From Aurantiochytrium sp. KH105 (lineage: Eukaryota; Sar; Bigyra; Thraustochytrida; Thraustochytriidae): a stretch of 64,000 nucleotides of DNA. The notes under the pieces are model-generated. The model was given only the letters and a program-made list of their open reading frames with translations, was not told the DNA's origin and made no database searches. The DNA lies in NCBI GenBank assembly GCA_003116975.1, contig BGKB01000211.1:1-64000 (forward strand). Reading direction: 5' to 3'. The position numbers and the translations under genes are program-made. This document shows positions 9,064 to 19,736 of this stretch, piece after piece (position 1 is the stretch's first letter; each line of letters opens with the position of its first letter).

Positions 9064-10962
9064 GGTGCTTCTTGTCCACGTCCACGTTCACGTTCACGTT
9101 CACGCGCACGTCAACAACCTTCGTTCGGGTTATGCCCTCTCGATCGTAGAGAGCCGCGTCTTGATTCTGTTTTGCTGCCCGTGACCTAGCGAGCAAGCGA
9201 GCAATCAGACGCTTTGGCGGTTCTGCTCCTACGAGTAGTGCTCCCTCCTTATTGGGCGCGCTGCAAAGGGGAGGGGCGCTTTCAGGCAGGACCGAAGAGT
9301 GACCGACGTAAGCGCGCTGCAAGAGAGACGACAAAAGGTCGGCCTGGTGGCCGACTTGCGCCGCACGGACGGGAGCATCGAGGTCGTGCAAGGACCTCCC
9401 TCGACGCGGTCGATTCTGTGGTGCGGCAGCGGCGGAGCAAGCTGGCAGCTGAAAAGACACCGTCGCAGCGAGGGGAGGACCGAATCGGGACGCAGTGGTT
9501 TCAAAGGTAGTACGATCGCTGCGCCAATGGTCCGGCCTTTCGGATCCAATGCCAGGGCGCTCCGCAGCATCGTAAAGAGGAACCCCAACTTTCATCCCCA
9601 AGCTAGGTTGTTGTTTGTGGTGTGAGTGAGTGTATAGACAGCACACGACTCGTTGTTGATGGTGGGTGGTGGTTGGCCTTGGTTGGACTCATTAGCTGCT
9701 TGCCCCAAACGAAGTCTGTCTTAGAAAGCTCACGACAGTTCAACGGGATTGCGCTCGACGATGAGGGAGATTATGCAGTGACATTCTCGAAGCTGACCAT
9801 GAGACGACAATTCCACTCCACACATTTCTTGATGAGGAGACGCTGCATCTTTGCACTCATCAAAGGGAACTCAGGTCGTTTCTCCCTTCCCTCTCTCTCC
9901 AATTCTCGTTCTCTGTGTCCCATTCGTCCTTTTGCCCCCGCGCACTGCATGGCCATGCAGACAAAGGCATGAGAAGCTCACGACAGTTCATCGTTGTGCG
10001 CTTGACAAAGAGGTTGATTCACAAAGTTGACTACGAGATGCCATGTTTTCTTTCCGCATTGTCTTGCACTTCACGAACACCACAATCAGCCAACTCACTG
10101 TCAAGTCAAGCCATTCATTCATTCATCCACTCATTCATTCATCGCGTCATGTTCTCCCTCTTCGACCCACTTCCACATCATGTCTCCCTTTCTTTCCTTC
10201 TCTCTCGTTCTCATCTCTCTCGTTCTCATCTCTCTCGTTCTCATCTCTCCGATCCTCCCCCTCTTCCCCCACCCCCACCTACCGCCATCAACATGCACGC
10301 AGCTGCAGCTGCAGCAGCATGGCCATGGCTACCAAGTCGTCTTCGTGGCCGCCATAGAATCGAATCCAGCTCACGCACGCAACAACGCTGTGCTGATGTG
10401 ACCGACGCCTTCCCCGTAGCCGCCGCGCGCACGTGCCGGGATACCTACAGGCCACGCAGTCCGAGCTGCTGCAGGTCTCCCCAGAGGCGCGGTGAGGGGC
10501 CATAAGCGTGCCGTGTGGTGAACTGCAGCTCGTCGCTGCATACGAGTCCCAGCTCGCCGCCGCGGTCCCTGCTCTTGTTCTCGGGACAAGCGCGCGCGAG
10601 CGAGCGAGAAGGCAAGCAAGCAAGCAAGCAAGCAAGCATCTGCGAGCCACCGGCGCGGCGCGGGGCAGGGCAGGGCGGGGCGCCGGCGAGCGATGCCGAG
10701 CGATGGCTGACCTCGGTGCCAGTCTCGCCGCTTGCGAGTGATGAAGTTGGCCGAGGTCGAGGCATGGCGAGATCTTACCGGACCTTGCTTAGCTGAGCTT
10801 AGGTCACCGCCGCCGCGACCACTACCGCCTGCGCTGCAAGCAAAACCGTATCGGCCACAGCCAGCCAAGCCAAGCACGCGTTCAATCAAGCACACGAGCA
10901 CACGGACGCGAGCGAGCGAGTAGGCGGGGCTATTCATTCAAGCGAGCCAGCCAAGCAGCATC
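9064..10962. other. Divergent intergenic region with simple repeats, no gene seen
   Basis: Lies between divergent starts of the CoA-transferase and DOMON genes. Holds a CACGTT-type repeat at about 9078-9112, CATTCATT repeats at about 10115-10142, a 15-bp CT-rich repeat at 10196-10250, a CAGCTGCAGCTGCAG run near 10300 and GCAA/GCAAGC repeats at about 10612-10638. No open frame shows a domain. Confidence 0.6.
10196..10250. repeat. 15-bp CT-rich tandem repeat
   Basis: At least three near-perfect copies of TCTCTCGTTCTCATC in a row, upstream of the DOMON gene. Confidence 0.85.
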
Positions 10963-11604
10963 ATGATGGCCGGCGTGAGCGCAGGCCGAGTCCTGGCCTT
11001 GGTGGCGGCAGTGCTCTGCCTGAGCAGTGCCCGGGCAGCTGGGGACGACAACTCGACCCTGGCGCCGACAATGGCGCCCACCAACCCTACGGGCACGCTG
11101 ACGGCGTTTGGCGGGGATCTCGACATGACCTACACGGTCCTGGACAATGGCGCTGTGCAAGTGCAAGTTAGCTACCCAATGACCAGCGGGTGGATTGGCG
11201 TGGGCCTTTCCGACAATGGCGACATGGTGGGCTCGTATGCCGTCATTGCCGGCCAAGGCGTATCCGGTATTCCTGCACCAATCGGCGAGTACAAGCTCAC
11301 TGCGTACGATGCGCCAAGTCTCTCTTCCTCGAGAGCCATCACCGACACCTCCATCGAGGTCGACAATGGCATCATGACCATGGAGTTCACGGCAACAACG
11401 ATTGCCGGCCGGAGCCTCGACGTTTCCGGCGATGGGGATCGCATCATTTACGCCGTCTACGAGGGAAGCTCCTTCGGCACACAGCATGCCCGAGCGGGCG
11501 ATTCCACCGTCAACTGGTCTTCGCCTGTGCCTTCCAGCGCAGTGCGCCTTGCCCCGCTCGGTCTTTTTTTTCTTGGCGCTCTCGTCAATGTGATCATGAT
11601 CTAG
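10963..11604 (+). CDS. Secreted DOMON-domain protein, probably GPI-anchored
   Basis: Predicted cell-surface protein with one DOMON domain, a beta-sandwich that binds heme or sugars in other proteins. The frame gives 213 residues from tandem ATGs at 10963 and 10966. Seen: a signal peptide at 1 to about 26 (LALVAAVLCLSSARA then AGDD), a Thr/Pro linker, then the DOMON core at about 47-165 with the diagnostic GWIGVGLSDNGDMVGSYAV segment, and a short Ser/Pro stretch followed by a hydrophobic C-terminus (APLGLFFLGALVNVIMI) with no cytoplasmic tail, as in a GPI signal. No cytochrome b561 or monooxygenase domain is attached. Whether heme is bound is unknown. It lies about 830 bp upstream of the carotene synthase, same strand. 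Confidence 0.75.
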   Translation: MMAGVSAGRVLALVAAVLCLSSARAAGDDNSTLAPTMAPTNPTGTLTAFGGDLDMTYTVLDNGAVQVQVSYPMTSGWIGVGLSDNGDMVGSYAVIAGQGVSGIPAPIGEYKLTAYDAPSLSSSRAITDTSIEVDNGIMTMEFTATTIAGRSLDVSGDGDRIIYAVYEGSSFGTQHARAGDSTVNWSSPVPSSAVRLAPLGLFFLGALVNVIMI

Positions 11605-12438
11605 TCAAACGTGCAGTTCAGCCAAAGAAATAAGAGTCAAGTTCTATTTGCTTTTTCCTTTTCTGAAGCTCGCATTGACATTCTACTTTTCGGTCCGTCA
11701 AAGCTGATCTTGTTTCTCCCTCCCCCTTTCCCCCTTCTCCAACAAGAGAGACCTCGTAGTATAGGCCTACAAGTTCCCCCCATCTTCTTTGATCTTGCGC
11801 TGCTTGTCGCCCCTTCAACTTCTTTGTTCGACGATGACCTCCCTCTAGCCTGTGAAGCTCATCGTCTCGAGTATTTCCGGCCTGCTCCAATTCCTCTCTT
11901 CCATTCTCCATCGCATTCAGGCATGTTCCTTGATCTCACTCACGCTTCTTCGGTCATTTAGTTGTCCATACATGAATCCCCTGTTCGACGCGGAGCAACG
12001 AACCCTCCGTGTATACACGAGTGGCAGTGGGTGTTCATTCTCTGCAAGGTGGTCCGTAACCGTGACTACCGGACACCTCGCGTACACTACATCCGGGACG
12101 GACGCTGCGGAGCGCGACGTCTCTGGGCCCGACCTGCCGCCCCCGAGGCCGCGTCTTCCTCGCGCCGCCAGCCGCGTCCAAGTCGCCAGCGCGAGGTCGC
12201 GCGAGTCGAAGGAGACGTTGTCGATATCGACCCTCGCCACGCGCGTGACGGGTGACCGCCTCACCGGATCCCGCCCTTCGAGCCTTGATTTCTTCGTGCA
12301 TACCTCGACCCATTCATTCCTGCATCGACCATCGCCCGCCCGCCCGCACGCACCAGAGGCGCGTTGCATGCCAGGGCGCCGCCTGCAGACCGCCATCGCG
12401 CCCGCCTTCTGCCGCGCCTCGCCCGCACGGAGACCGAG
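11605..12438. other. Intergenic, promoter region of the carotene synthase
   Basis: Pyrimidine-rich 3' flank of the DOMON gene, then GC-rich sequence running into the carotene synthase. The palindrome TAGGCCTA lies at 11762-11769. The carotene synthase frame is open from 12364, but the first 25 codons look like untranslated leader. Confidence 0.55.
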
Positions 12439-15400
12439 ATGGCGCGCAGGGCGTCGCGCCCCGTCGCCGCCGTCGTCGTCGTCCTCGTCGTCGTCGCCTC
12501 CGCCTGCTGCTGGCAAGCCGCTGCGGACGTCGCGGACGCGCAGGGCGCGAGAGGCCCGGGGCGCGAGAGCGACGGCGACCGCGCGAAGAAGCGCATCGCC
12601 GTGCTCGGGGCCGGGTACGCAGGCCTGTCCGCAGCCTGCGAACTGAGCAGACTGGGCCACGAGGTCGTGGTTCTTGAGAAGAACGACTACGTGGGAGGCC
12701 GCGCCCACCAGTTCGAGGTCGAGGCCGACAATGGGCAGACCTTCAAGTTCGACGCCGGGCCCAGCTGGTACTGGATGCCCGAGGTCTTTGACCGCTTCTT
12801 TGCGCGGTATGGGCGAACCGTCCAAGAGTTCTACCAGCTCGAGCGCCTCGACCCGGCATATCGCATCATTCGCAATGACCACAACGGCGAGGGTACCGTC
12901 GATGTGCCCGGCGCTTCGAGCGAGGCCTTCATGTCTTGGGCACGCCAAATGAACGGCGACGCCCGACTCGTCGACCGCCTCATGGACGAGGCCAAGGCAA
13001 AGTACGAGGAGGGCGTCTTCAAGTGGATTTGGCATCCCATGGTCTCGTGGTGGGAAATGATCGATCTCAATCTCGTGCGCGCTGCCTTGCAGTATGACAT
13101 GTTCAACAGCTTTGTCGCTCACCTGCAAAAGTACATTTCAAGCGACACCCTGCTCATGATTCTCAAGTGGCCCGTCATCTTTCTCGGGGCCTCGCCCAAT
13201 GGCGCCCCTGCGTTGTATTCCATGATGACCTATGGCGGTCACGCGCTCGGCACCTTTTATCCAACTGGAGGCCTCGCACGGCCTGTCGTTGCCATTGCCG
13301 AGCTTGCCAAAGACCTCGGCGTCGACATTCAGCTCGATGCCGAGGTCACCTCGTTTCGCTTTGACGAGACCGGCCGTGGTGTGCAAGCTGTTTGCACTCG
13401 CAACGATCGCTGTGAGGCTGTCGATGGAGTCGTGGCTGCCGCCGATTACCACCACGTTGAGCAGACCCTTCTGCCCCCCGAGCTTCGTCGCTACGAGCAG
13501 GGGTTCTGGGACGCCCAAGTCATGTCGCCGTCCTGCGTCCTCTTCTACCTCGGCTTCGATCACCGCATCCAAGGGCTCACCCATCATACGTTCTTCTTTG
13601 ACCGAGACCTCGACGCTCATCTCCACGCGGCCTTTGACACGCACACTTGGGCCGAGGAGCCCGTCTTTTACGTGTCAGCCACCTCGAAAACGGACCCAAG
13701 CGTAGTTACTGGTCAGGGCGAGGCGCTCTTTGTGCTCGTTCCCATCTCCTACCAGCTCAACGGCACGGACAACGCTGCGCGTCGGGAGCAAATCCTTCAC
13801 ACCGTGCTCACACGCATGGAAGAGAACTTGAAGCAGCCCCTCCGCGAGTGGCTCGTCTACCAAAAGTCGTACGGGACAACGGACTTTGAGCGCGACTTTC
13901 ACTCCTTTCGTGGCAATGCTTTCGGCCACGCCAACACTCTTTCGCAGTCGCTCGTGCTCAAACCCTCCATGGATTCCCTGCTCAACAATCTCGTCTTTGC
14001 TGGCCATTTGACGAATCCTGGCCCAGGTGTGCCGCCGTCCATCGTCTCGGGCACTGTTTCGGCCAACCTGTTGCATGACAAACTCCAAGTGACAGCGAAT
14101 CACCATTTACTGGGGTTCACGCTCCTCGGAGCGCTCCTTGGAGCCTTGTTTCTTGGTATTCTGACTCTCTCGGTGTTCTCAACTCGCTTTGTGTCGTATG
14201 TGGAGTGCATCAGACTCTTGTATGTGCACGGGCGGACTTACTTTGCCGCCGCCACGCTCATGAAGCCCATGGCCTTCCTCGACACGGCGGCCATGTACGG
14301 GCTCTTTCGCGTTGCCGACGACTATGTCGACAATGTTGGCGACGCCGGCGAGCGGCAGCGAAACCTCGACGCCTTCATGGCGGACTTTTGGCGATGCTGG
14401 GAATCCGGCCGAGGCGACTACGCGCGCCATCCGACGCTCCCCGCCATCATCGAGTCGGCGCACCGTCGTGCATATCCGCGGGAACTTTTTGAGCGTTTCT
14501 TCCGCTCCATGCGGATGGACGCCAAACGAAAGGTCGTTTGCCTCACCATGGATGATACGATGGAGTACATGGAGGGCAGCGCGGCTGTCATTGGCGAGTT
14601 CATGCTACCCATTCTCATGCCCGACAGAGACTCCCTGGCTTTCAAGCAGGCCATACCGCATGCGCGTGATCTTGGACTCGCTTTCCAAATCACCAACATG
14701 CTTCGGGATATTGGCGAGGATAATCGCTTGGGCCGCCAGTACATTCCTGTCGACGCCTGCAATCGCCATGGTCTAAACGGCAAGCTCACGTCTCATGAAC
14801 AGCCTGGCTTTCGCGAGCTCATGGAGGAAATGTTCGCTTTCACCGACAATCTCTATGCGAGTGCTGACCTTGGCATCGACATGTTGCCTGAGCAGGTGCG
14901 CGACGTCATTCGCGTGGCGCGTCTTGCGTATCACCGCATTCACGACAAGATTCGCGCAGCGAATTACGACATTTTCACCGCCCGACGTCGAGTTCCCCTT
15001 CGTGAAAAGTTAACGATTCTCGTCGATACCGTACCGCGACTCAAGCTCGCCCGCATTGCGCTCACCGAGCTCATTTGTGCTGCACTCTATGGTCTTTCGC
15101 GCCCGCACATTGCTTTCGTTTGGATTGGCGCCGTGTGGGCGAGCTGGCTCGAGTGGCCGGGATGCTCGTACCTGCGCTTTCACGGGCTTTTTGTGGTGCC
15201 GCCGCTCCTCATGCTCGCCCGTTTGGCGCACCAACGCGCTGTTGCCGACAAGCAGGTCCCCTTCTTGCGCCGTGCTGGTTTCTGGACTCTGGCGCTTTGC
15301 GTCGTTGCAACACTTTACACAACACCATGGGACAATTTTCTCGTGTATCGCCGTGTCTGGGGCTATCCGCCGGAGCGCATTCTCTTTGTCATCGGGTACG

Positions 15401-16245
15401 TACCCGTCGAAGAGTACATGTTCTTCACGCTCGAAACCATGTTGGTCGCGGCGGTCTGGCTTCAGGTCTTCCAGCCCACGACGTTGCAGGCCGAGGTAGG
15501 CCCACGTGGAAAGGGGGGCATGCTCGTTCTCGCGAGTCTTGGACTCGTTTGGATTGCCGGCCTTTCGTGTTTGGCCTCGGAGCAAAGCTTGTACATTGGT
15601 CTCATTCTCACCTGGGCCATGCCCGTCCTCATTCTGCAATGGAGTCTCGGTGCACATGTGCTCACTACGCATGCAAAGCCGGTCCTGACGACGATTGTGT
15701 CGGCCACAGCGTACCTTTGCGTGGCCGATGCATGGGCGATTCGTCACGGCATTTGGCGCATCAATCCCGCAAATCTTGTGTTGCCCATGGGCAAATATGC
15801 ACTTCCTCTCGAGGAAGCTCTCTTCTTCTTGGTGACCTCGATCATGTGTACGTGGGGACTCACGCTGGCCATGGTTCTCTGGGGCAAGCCCATCGGTTTG
15901 GCAGTTGGTGTGGGCACGTGGGCGAGACCGCCTCGTCCGGGCCGGACGCAACTCATTACCTGTGGAGCCGTGCTCGTATTGAGCATTTCTCATCCGGCAC
16001 TGTTTAAGATGGTTCCTGCACTTGTGGTCACAATCATGCGCTTTGGTTTTTGGGCGTGCGCTCTCATGGCCGGCGTGCATTTGCCTGCACGTGGACGTGT
16101 TCTCTTTGCCGCTGCAGTTGTGGCAATCTCTTGCGCGCCTGCTGCTCTGGCTCCACTTTTGGCGGGAACAGTTCTTGTGGGTACGCTCGGCGGCTGGCAT
16201 ACGCGAGATCGCGACGATACGCTCCCGCTGTACAAGAATGCCTGA
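12439..16245 (+). CDS. crtIBY: Trifunctional carotene synthase CrtIBY (desaturase-phytoene synthase-lycopene cyclase)
   Basis: Makes phytoene from geranylgeranyl diphosphate, desaturates it to lycopene and cyclises it to beta-carotene, in one polypeptide. The protein has 1268 residues from the ATG at 12439 ([10 protein letters not shown]); an ATG at 12364 would add 25 Arg/Pro-rich residues. Order seen: a hydrophobic N-terminus (9-21) like a signal sequence; the CrtI domain at about 55-550 with FAD loop [11 protein letters not shown] and C-terminal [11 protein letters not shown]; a membrane segment at about 556-584; the CrtB domain at about 588-858 with first Asp motif DDYVD (about 627-631) and NMLRDIGED (about 752-760); then a lycopene cyclase of the CrtYc/CrtYd type at about 870-1247, with the first repeat's PVEEYMFF and the second repeat's PLEEALFF. 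The order I-B-Y is the thraustochytrid arrangement. No intron is apparent. Confidence 0.96.
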   Translation: MARRASRPVAAVVVVLVVVASACCWQAAADVADAQGARGPGRESDGDRAKKRIAVLGAGYAGLSAACELSRLGHEVVVLEKNDYVGGRAHQFEVEADNGQTFKFDAGPSWYWMPEVFDRFFARYGRTVQEFYQLERLDPAYRIIRNDHNGEGTVDVPGASSEAFMSWARQMNGDARLVDRLMDEAKAKYEEGVFKWIWHPMVSWWEMIDLNLVRAALQYDMFNSFVAHLQKYISSDTLLMILKWPVIFLGASPNGAPALYSMMTYGGHALGTFYPTGGLARPVVAIAELAKDLGVDIQLDAEVTSFRFDETGRGVQAVCTRNDRCEAVDGVVAAADYHHVEQTLLPPELRRYEQGFWDAQVMSPSCVLFYLGFDHRIQGLTHHTFFFDRDLDAHLHAAFDTHTWAEEPVFYVSATSKTDPSVVTGQGEALFVLVPISYQLNGTDNAARREQILHTVLTRMEENLKQPLREWLVYQKSYGTTDFERDFHSFRGNAFGHANTLSQSLVLKPSMDSLLNNLVFAGHLTNPGPGVPPSIVSGTVSANLLHDKLQVTANHHLLGFTLLGALLGALFLGILTLSVFSTRFVSYVECIRLLYVHGRTYFAAATLMKPMAFLDTAAMYGLFRVADDYVDNVGDAGERQRNLDAFMADFWRCWESGRGDYARHPTLPAIIESAHRRAYPRELFERFFRSMRMDAKRKVVCLTMDDTMEYMEGSAAVIGEFMLPILMPDRDSLAFKQAIPHARDLGLAFQITNMLRDIGEDNRLGRQYIPVDACNRHGLNGKLTSHEQPGFRELMEEMFAFTDNLYASADLGIDMLPEQVRDVIRVARLAYHRIHDKIRAANYDIFTARRRVPLREKLTILVDTVPRLKLARIALTELICAALYGLSRPHIAFVWIGAVWASWLEWPGCSYLRFHGLFVVPPLLMLARLAHQRAVADKQVPFLRRAGFWTLALCVVATLYTTPWDNFLVYRRVWGYPPERILFVIGYVPVEEYMFFTLETMLVAAVWLQVFQPTTLQAEVGPRGKGGMLVLASLGLVWIAGLSCLASEQSLYIGLILTWAMPVLILQWSLGAHVLTTHAKPVLTTIVSATAYLCVADAWAIRHGIWRINPANLVLPMGKYALPLEEALFFLVTSIMCTWGLTLAMVLWGKPIGLAVGVGTWARPPRPGRTQLITCGAVLVLSISHPALFKMVPALVVTIMRFGFWACALMAGVHLPARGRVLFAAAVVAISCAPAALAPLLAGTVLVGTLGGWHTRDRDDTLPLYKNA

Positions 16246-16893
16246 TCAGAGTCAAAGATGCTTTTTTGTCCGTGGCGTACGACGAGAGAGGCCATTACGT
16301 TGGTTCTTATTTGGAAATGCACTGATCCTGTGGCGGAGATCATCCTCGACTTGAGACCAAATGGCCATTTCCTCGCTTCTTTTTTCACGAGGTGAGTTGC
16401 TGCACATTATTAGATAACATTTTGTAATCACACTTCCTACGTTTCCCTCTTACCCAAAAAATGGTCCTCTTTAGAGATTGCTCGCTGTCATCCCTTGGGT
16501 GTGCGAATTCATTCGTTTTTCGGACCTGCCGTCATCTTTCGATGAGAACTTCCATTCTCGAAAAGGGAGCAACATATTTGGTTGCACAGGCTGCACTGCA
16601 AGGCATTGCGACGGAAGCGCCCAAATGCATGCATGTGCTTGATTGAAGAAACATATGCGATGCAAGATTGGGGTTGTACAGCAAATCGTTTGAAGAATTT
16701 TGAGATTGCATAATATACTTTAATCGTCGTGAGGACGCAGCGCGAAACTCGAGCAGCTGCTGCCGCCTTGAGTCAGATTTTTTAAGCGCGCTATTAAGCA
16801 CAGAGTTGCACAGACTTTTGAACATATGAAAATTGGGGAGAGAAAAAAGGCATACGGGGACTCCAAGGCCCACCGAAGGGGATCAAGAGCTGG
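16246..16893. other. Convergent intergenic region, no gene seen
   Basis: AT-richer 3' flanks of the carotene synthase and the kinase gene, which converge here. No further feature was recognised. Confidence 0.6.
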
Positions 16894-17814
16894 CTAGAAG
16901 AAGCTCTTGGGCTTTTTCGAGGAGCCGTCTGCGACTTCATTTAGCGGAGTCTTGTCTTGCTCAAAACATACGTAAGTGTACTTGATGGGAACCCAGGTTT
17001 CCGACATGACGAGGTCAGGGTCAACCTGGCTCAAAAATGGATGATCGCAGCAGGCACGCAGCGACTGTAAGCGCTCTTTGGGGCAAAGTTTGAGAATATC
17101 CGTGACGAATTGGACGGCCTCGGCACTTCGATGCGGCGTCAGGGGCCAGTCGAGGTCGACGTGGACAATACGGTCGACCACTTCGTCTTGTGATGGCGCG
17201 TAAAAAGCTTGCACACCGAACATCATTTCATACATGATGACGCCAAAACTCCACCAGTCGGCGGCATACCCGCAAGGCCTGCGCAAGAGAACCTCTGGGC
17301 TCGCATAGTGCAGAGTGCCAGAGGAGAGTTCGATGGGCTCGTCGTCTTCGAGAATCCGCGCGGAACCCAGATCAAAGAGTCGCAGGTGGCCGTCCGTGGA
17401 GAGCCCGATATTTTCCGGCTTGATATCTGTGTGAATGATATTTGCTGCATGCAAGTGCGATATCGCTGATGCAAGCTCGACGGCGTAGTGGGCGGTGTCT
17501 TTTTCTGACAAGGGGCCGTAGCGGAAGAGGTCGAAGAGGTCGCCCCCGGAGCAGAGCTCGAAACCGAAAATGGGGACTGAAGCGCAGAGATTGTCCACAA
17601 AGTGCAGTTTGACGACAAAGGGCATCTCGTCCTTTGATCGCTTGAGTCGCTGCAGGGCCGCGAGCTCTCGCCTCGCCTCCATTCTGGCATGGTCGCAGTC
17701 GGCGCGGTGCACCTTGACGGCAAAGTCTCCCTCGACGAAGCCCACGTCCTTGTCGCCCTCCCAGTCTGTGCAAGCGTACACGTGCGCCGTCGCGCCGGAC
17801 TGCAGGTGCCGCAT
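16894..17814 (-). CDS. AGC-like serine/threonine protein kinase with variant motifs
   Basis: Protein kinase catalytic domain of 306 residues from the ATG at 17812-17814 (MRHLQSGATA). The open frame continues upstream to 18186, but that part is low-complexity and Arg/Leu-rich. Seen: FAVKVHR with Lys34 as the likely VAIK lysine; FELCSGGDLFDLF hinge; HTDIKPEN (128-135), where the usual HRD arginine is Thr; FDLGSA (147-152) with DLG for DFG; SGTLHYASPEV activation end; and ADWWSFGVIMYEMM, typical of AGC kinases. The glycine-rich loop is incomplete (SGATAHVYA), so an upstream exon may be missing. The catalytic Asp and Asn are kept and activity is plausible; the Arg loss suggests no activation-loop phosphorylation. 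No AGC C-terminal hydrophobic motif was seen. Confidence 0.8.
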   Translation of the reverse strand: MRHLQSGATAHVYACTDWEGDKDVGFVEGDFAVKVHRADCDHARMEARRELAALQRLKRSKDEMPFVVKLHFVDNLCASVPIFGFELCSGGDLFDLFRYGPLSEKDTAHYAVELASAISHLHAANIIHTDIKPENIGLSTDGHLRLFDLGSARILEDDEPIELSSGTLHYASPEVLLRRPCGYAADWWSFGVIMYEMMFGVQAFYAPSQDEVVDRIVHVDLDWPLTPHRSAEAVQFVTDILKLCPKERLQSLRACCDHPFLSQVDPDLVMSETWVPIKYTYVCFEQDKTPLNEVADGSSKKPKSFF

Positions 17815-18300
17815 CGCTCTCGCGCCGCGCGCCCTCGCGTCTCGCGTCTCGCGTCCCGCGTCCCGCGTTCCGCGTCCCCTCCCCTCCCCGTCTCTGCGCG
17901 TGCGCGCGAGCGCCAGCAAACAGGCAGGCAGGCAAGCTAGCAAGCTCCCTCGCCCGGCGCGCGTCTGCGAGGTCAAGTTGCCTCCTTGAGAAGGCGGTCT
18001 GGTTGGGTCCCAGCCCTGCCGCGACTTTCCGGGGGAAGTTGAAGAAAGAAAGAATGAAAGGAGGGGAAGGAAGCAAGGAAGCAAGGAAGGAAGGAAGGAA
18101 GGAAGGAGGCAAGGACGGGCCAACCGACTTGGGCTCCAGGCCGGCGAGCGGTTGCAGGGAAGTGAGCGAGCACGCAGGCCACGCACGTCGACGTCCTCAC
18201 GCCGCGCGCTGCGGCCCGCGACGCCTCCAGCTGCCGCCGGCGACAGCGGCGCGCGACGGTCATGTGCGCGGCCGCGCGTGCGTCGGCGCTTAGGTCTCGC

Positions 18301-18330
18301 CTGTCTTTCAGGGTCTTTCAGTGTCTTTCA
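18301..18330. repeat. Three tandem 10-mers with core GTCTTTCA
   Basis: CTGTCTTTCA, GGGTCTTTCA and GTGTCTTTCA follow each other without a gap. They are the densest example of an octamer that recurs in both orientations up to about 26.9 kb. Confidence 0.9.
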
Positions 18331-19696
18331 GCCGGTGCACCTTTTTTCTGCGTGTTTGCGCGGCACATTCGGGGTCAATCGGCGATTTGCGACATCTCGC
18401 GAGCCGCCGCTCATACAGACCGCGGCCGCCAGCCAACAATCGATGAAACCCCGCGCTCGCCACTGCTTTCATCCATCCGTTTATCCACCCGTCAATCCGT
18501 TGTGGCGCTGCCAGTCATGTCGCGCCTGCTTCCCTTCCCTGCTCCGCGCGGCGGCAGGCTCGAATGGCACCCAGCTGTGGTGCACACTGCGCTGCCCTCT
18601 CTCCCCGCAGAAGCCCATGGTAAAGTAAGGCAAACCCGAAGCCGCGGCTCTTGCATCTTGCCTCGTGCCACCGCTCGCTGTCGATGCGTTCGCTCTCGCC
18701 GCCCGTCCGCCTTCCGCCGAGCCGCCGCGAAGCCTCGGCCCGAGCCGTCGCCCTCGTCCGCGCTCTTCCGGAGGCAGCCAGCCGCGCGGAGCCTCGCGCC
18801 CCGCAGGTGCGGGGCCGAGGCGGGCCTCGCTCTGGGTCAAGCCGCCAGCGGCGACTTGTGCGATCGCCGGTCGGGCGCGCCTGGACGGCCAGGGCGCACA
18901 GACGCTCCGTCCCGGCTGCGCAGAGCCGAGCGCTCCTCTCTCTGGCAGTTTCTGCGGCTGGCTCGACAATTTCTGCGGCTGGCATGCCCGTTGGCCCTGG
19001 TTGACGGCCGCGAGTTTGCGTTGTCTGGCCAATACCACAAAAAGGAACGCACAACTGATTGGATGGATGGATGGCCGAGACAGTCAGTCGCCTTGGTCGG
19101 TCTTTCAAGCGCGCGAGCGACCAAGCAAGCGCTTTCTTCCCTGATGCACCCCTTCCCTCCCTTCTGTGGTCGACCGGGCAACGACTGCACCCACGTCGAG
19201 CAGGTCGACGCAGGAACAACCAGTACTATTCACCTCACCAAGCCCCTTCCTCGGCGACAGCCTTTCCCGTTGCCCTGCTGCAGCACTGCGAGAGAAAGAG
19301 CAGCAAGCAAGCCTGAGCAGTTTGTCCCTGCCAGCCGCGACGTGTGGGCTCCTCCAAGGTGTACCACAAGCCGCTCCGCGCCATTGTCTCCGCCCTCGCG
19401 CTCGCCCTCGCGTTGTTGCGCAGGCCGTTGGTCGCTGCGCTGCCGCTGAACGGCTGGCTGGCAGTCCCAGCCGGCAGCGCGAGGCTTCTCTCTCGCCGCC
19501 CGCGCAGGGCCTGACGCGCCCGCCCGCGTTACCAACGCAGGGAGGCCAACAGAACTTCGAGACAGAGGGAGCTGCGAGACAGAGCTCCAAGAACGCAGCC
19601 GCGGCTCGCAGTCGTGCCGTCGCGGCAGTGAATAAAGTTGCGTACGGACCGGTCGCTGGTCTCGCGGCAGCGCGGCGCAGCATTGATGTATGCCAG

Positions 19697-19736
19697 TGAA
19701 GCTGCAGCTGCAGCAGCTGCTGCTGCTGCAGCTGCG
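19697..19736. repeat. CTGCAG/CAGCTG simple repeat
   Basis: A self-complementary GCAGCT run. Similar runs occur near 2155, 10300, 25898 and 48230-48300, all between genes. Confidence 0.8.

Noticed and set aside
12364..12438. 25-residue N-terminal extension of the carotene synthase
   Set aside because: Arg/Pro/Ala-rich and unlike a targeting signal; the next ATG (12439) directly precedes a good signal-type sequence.
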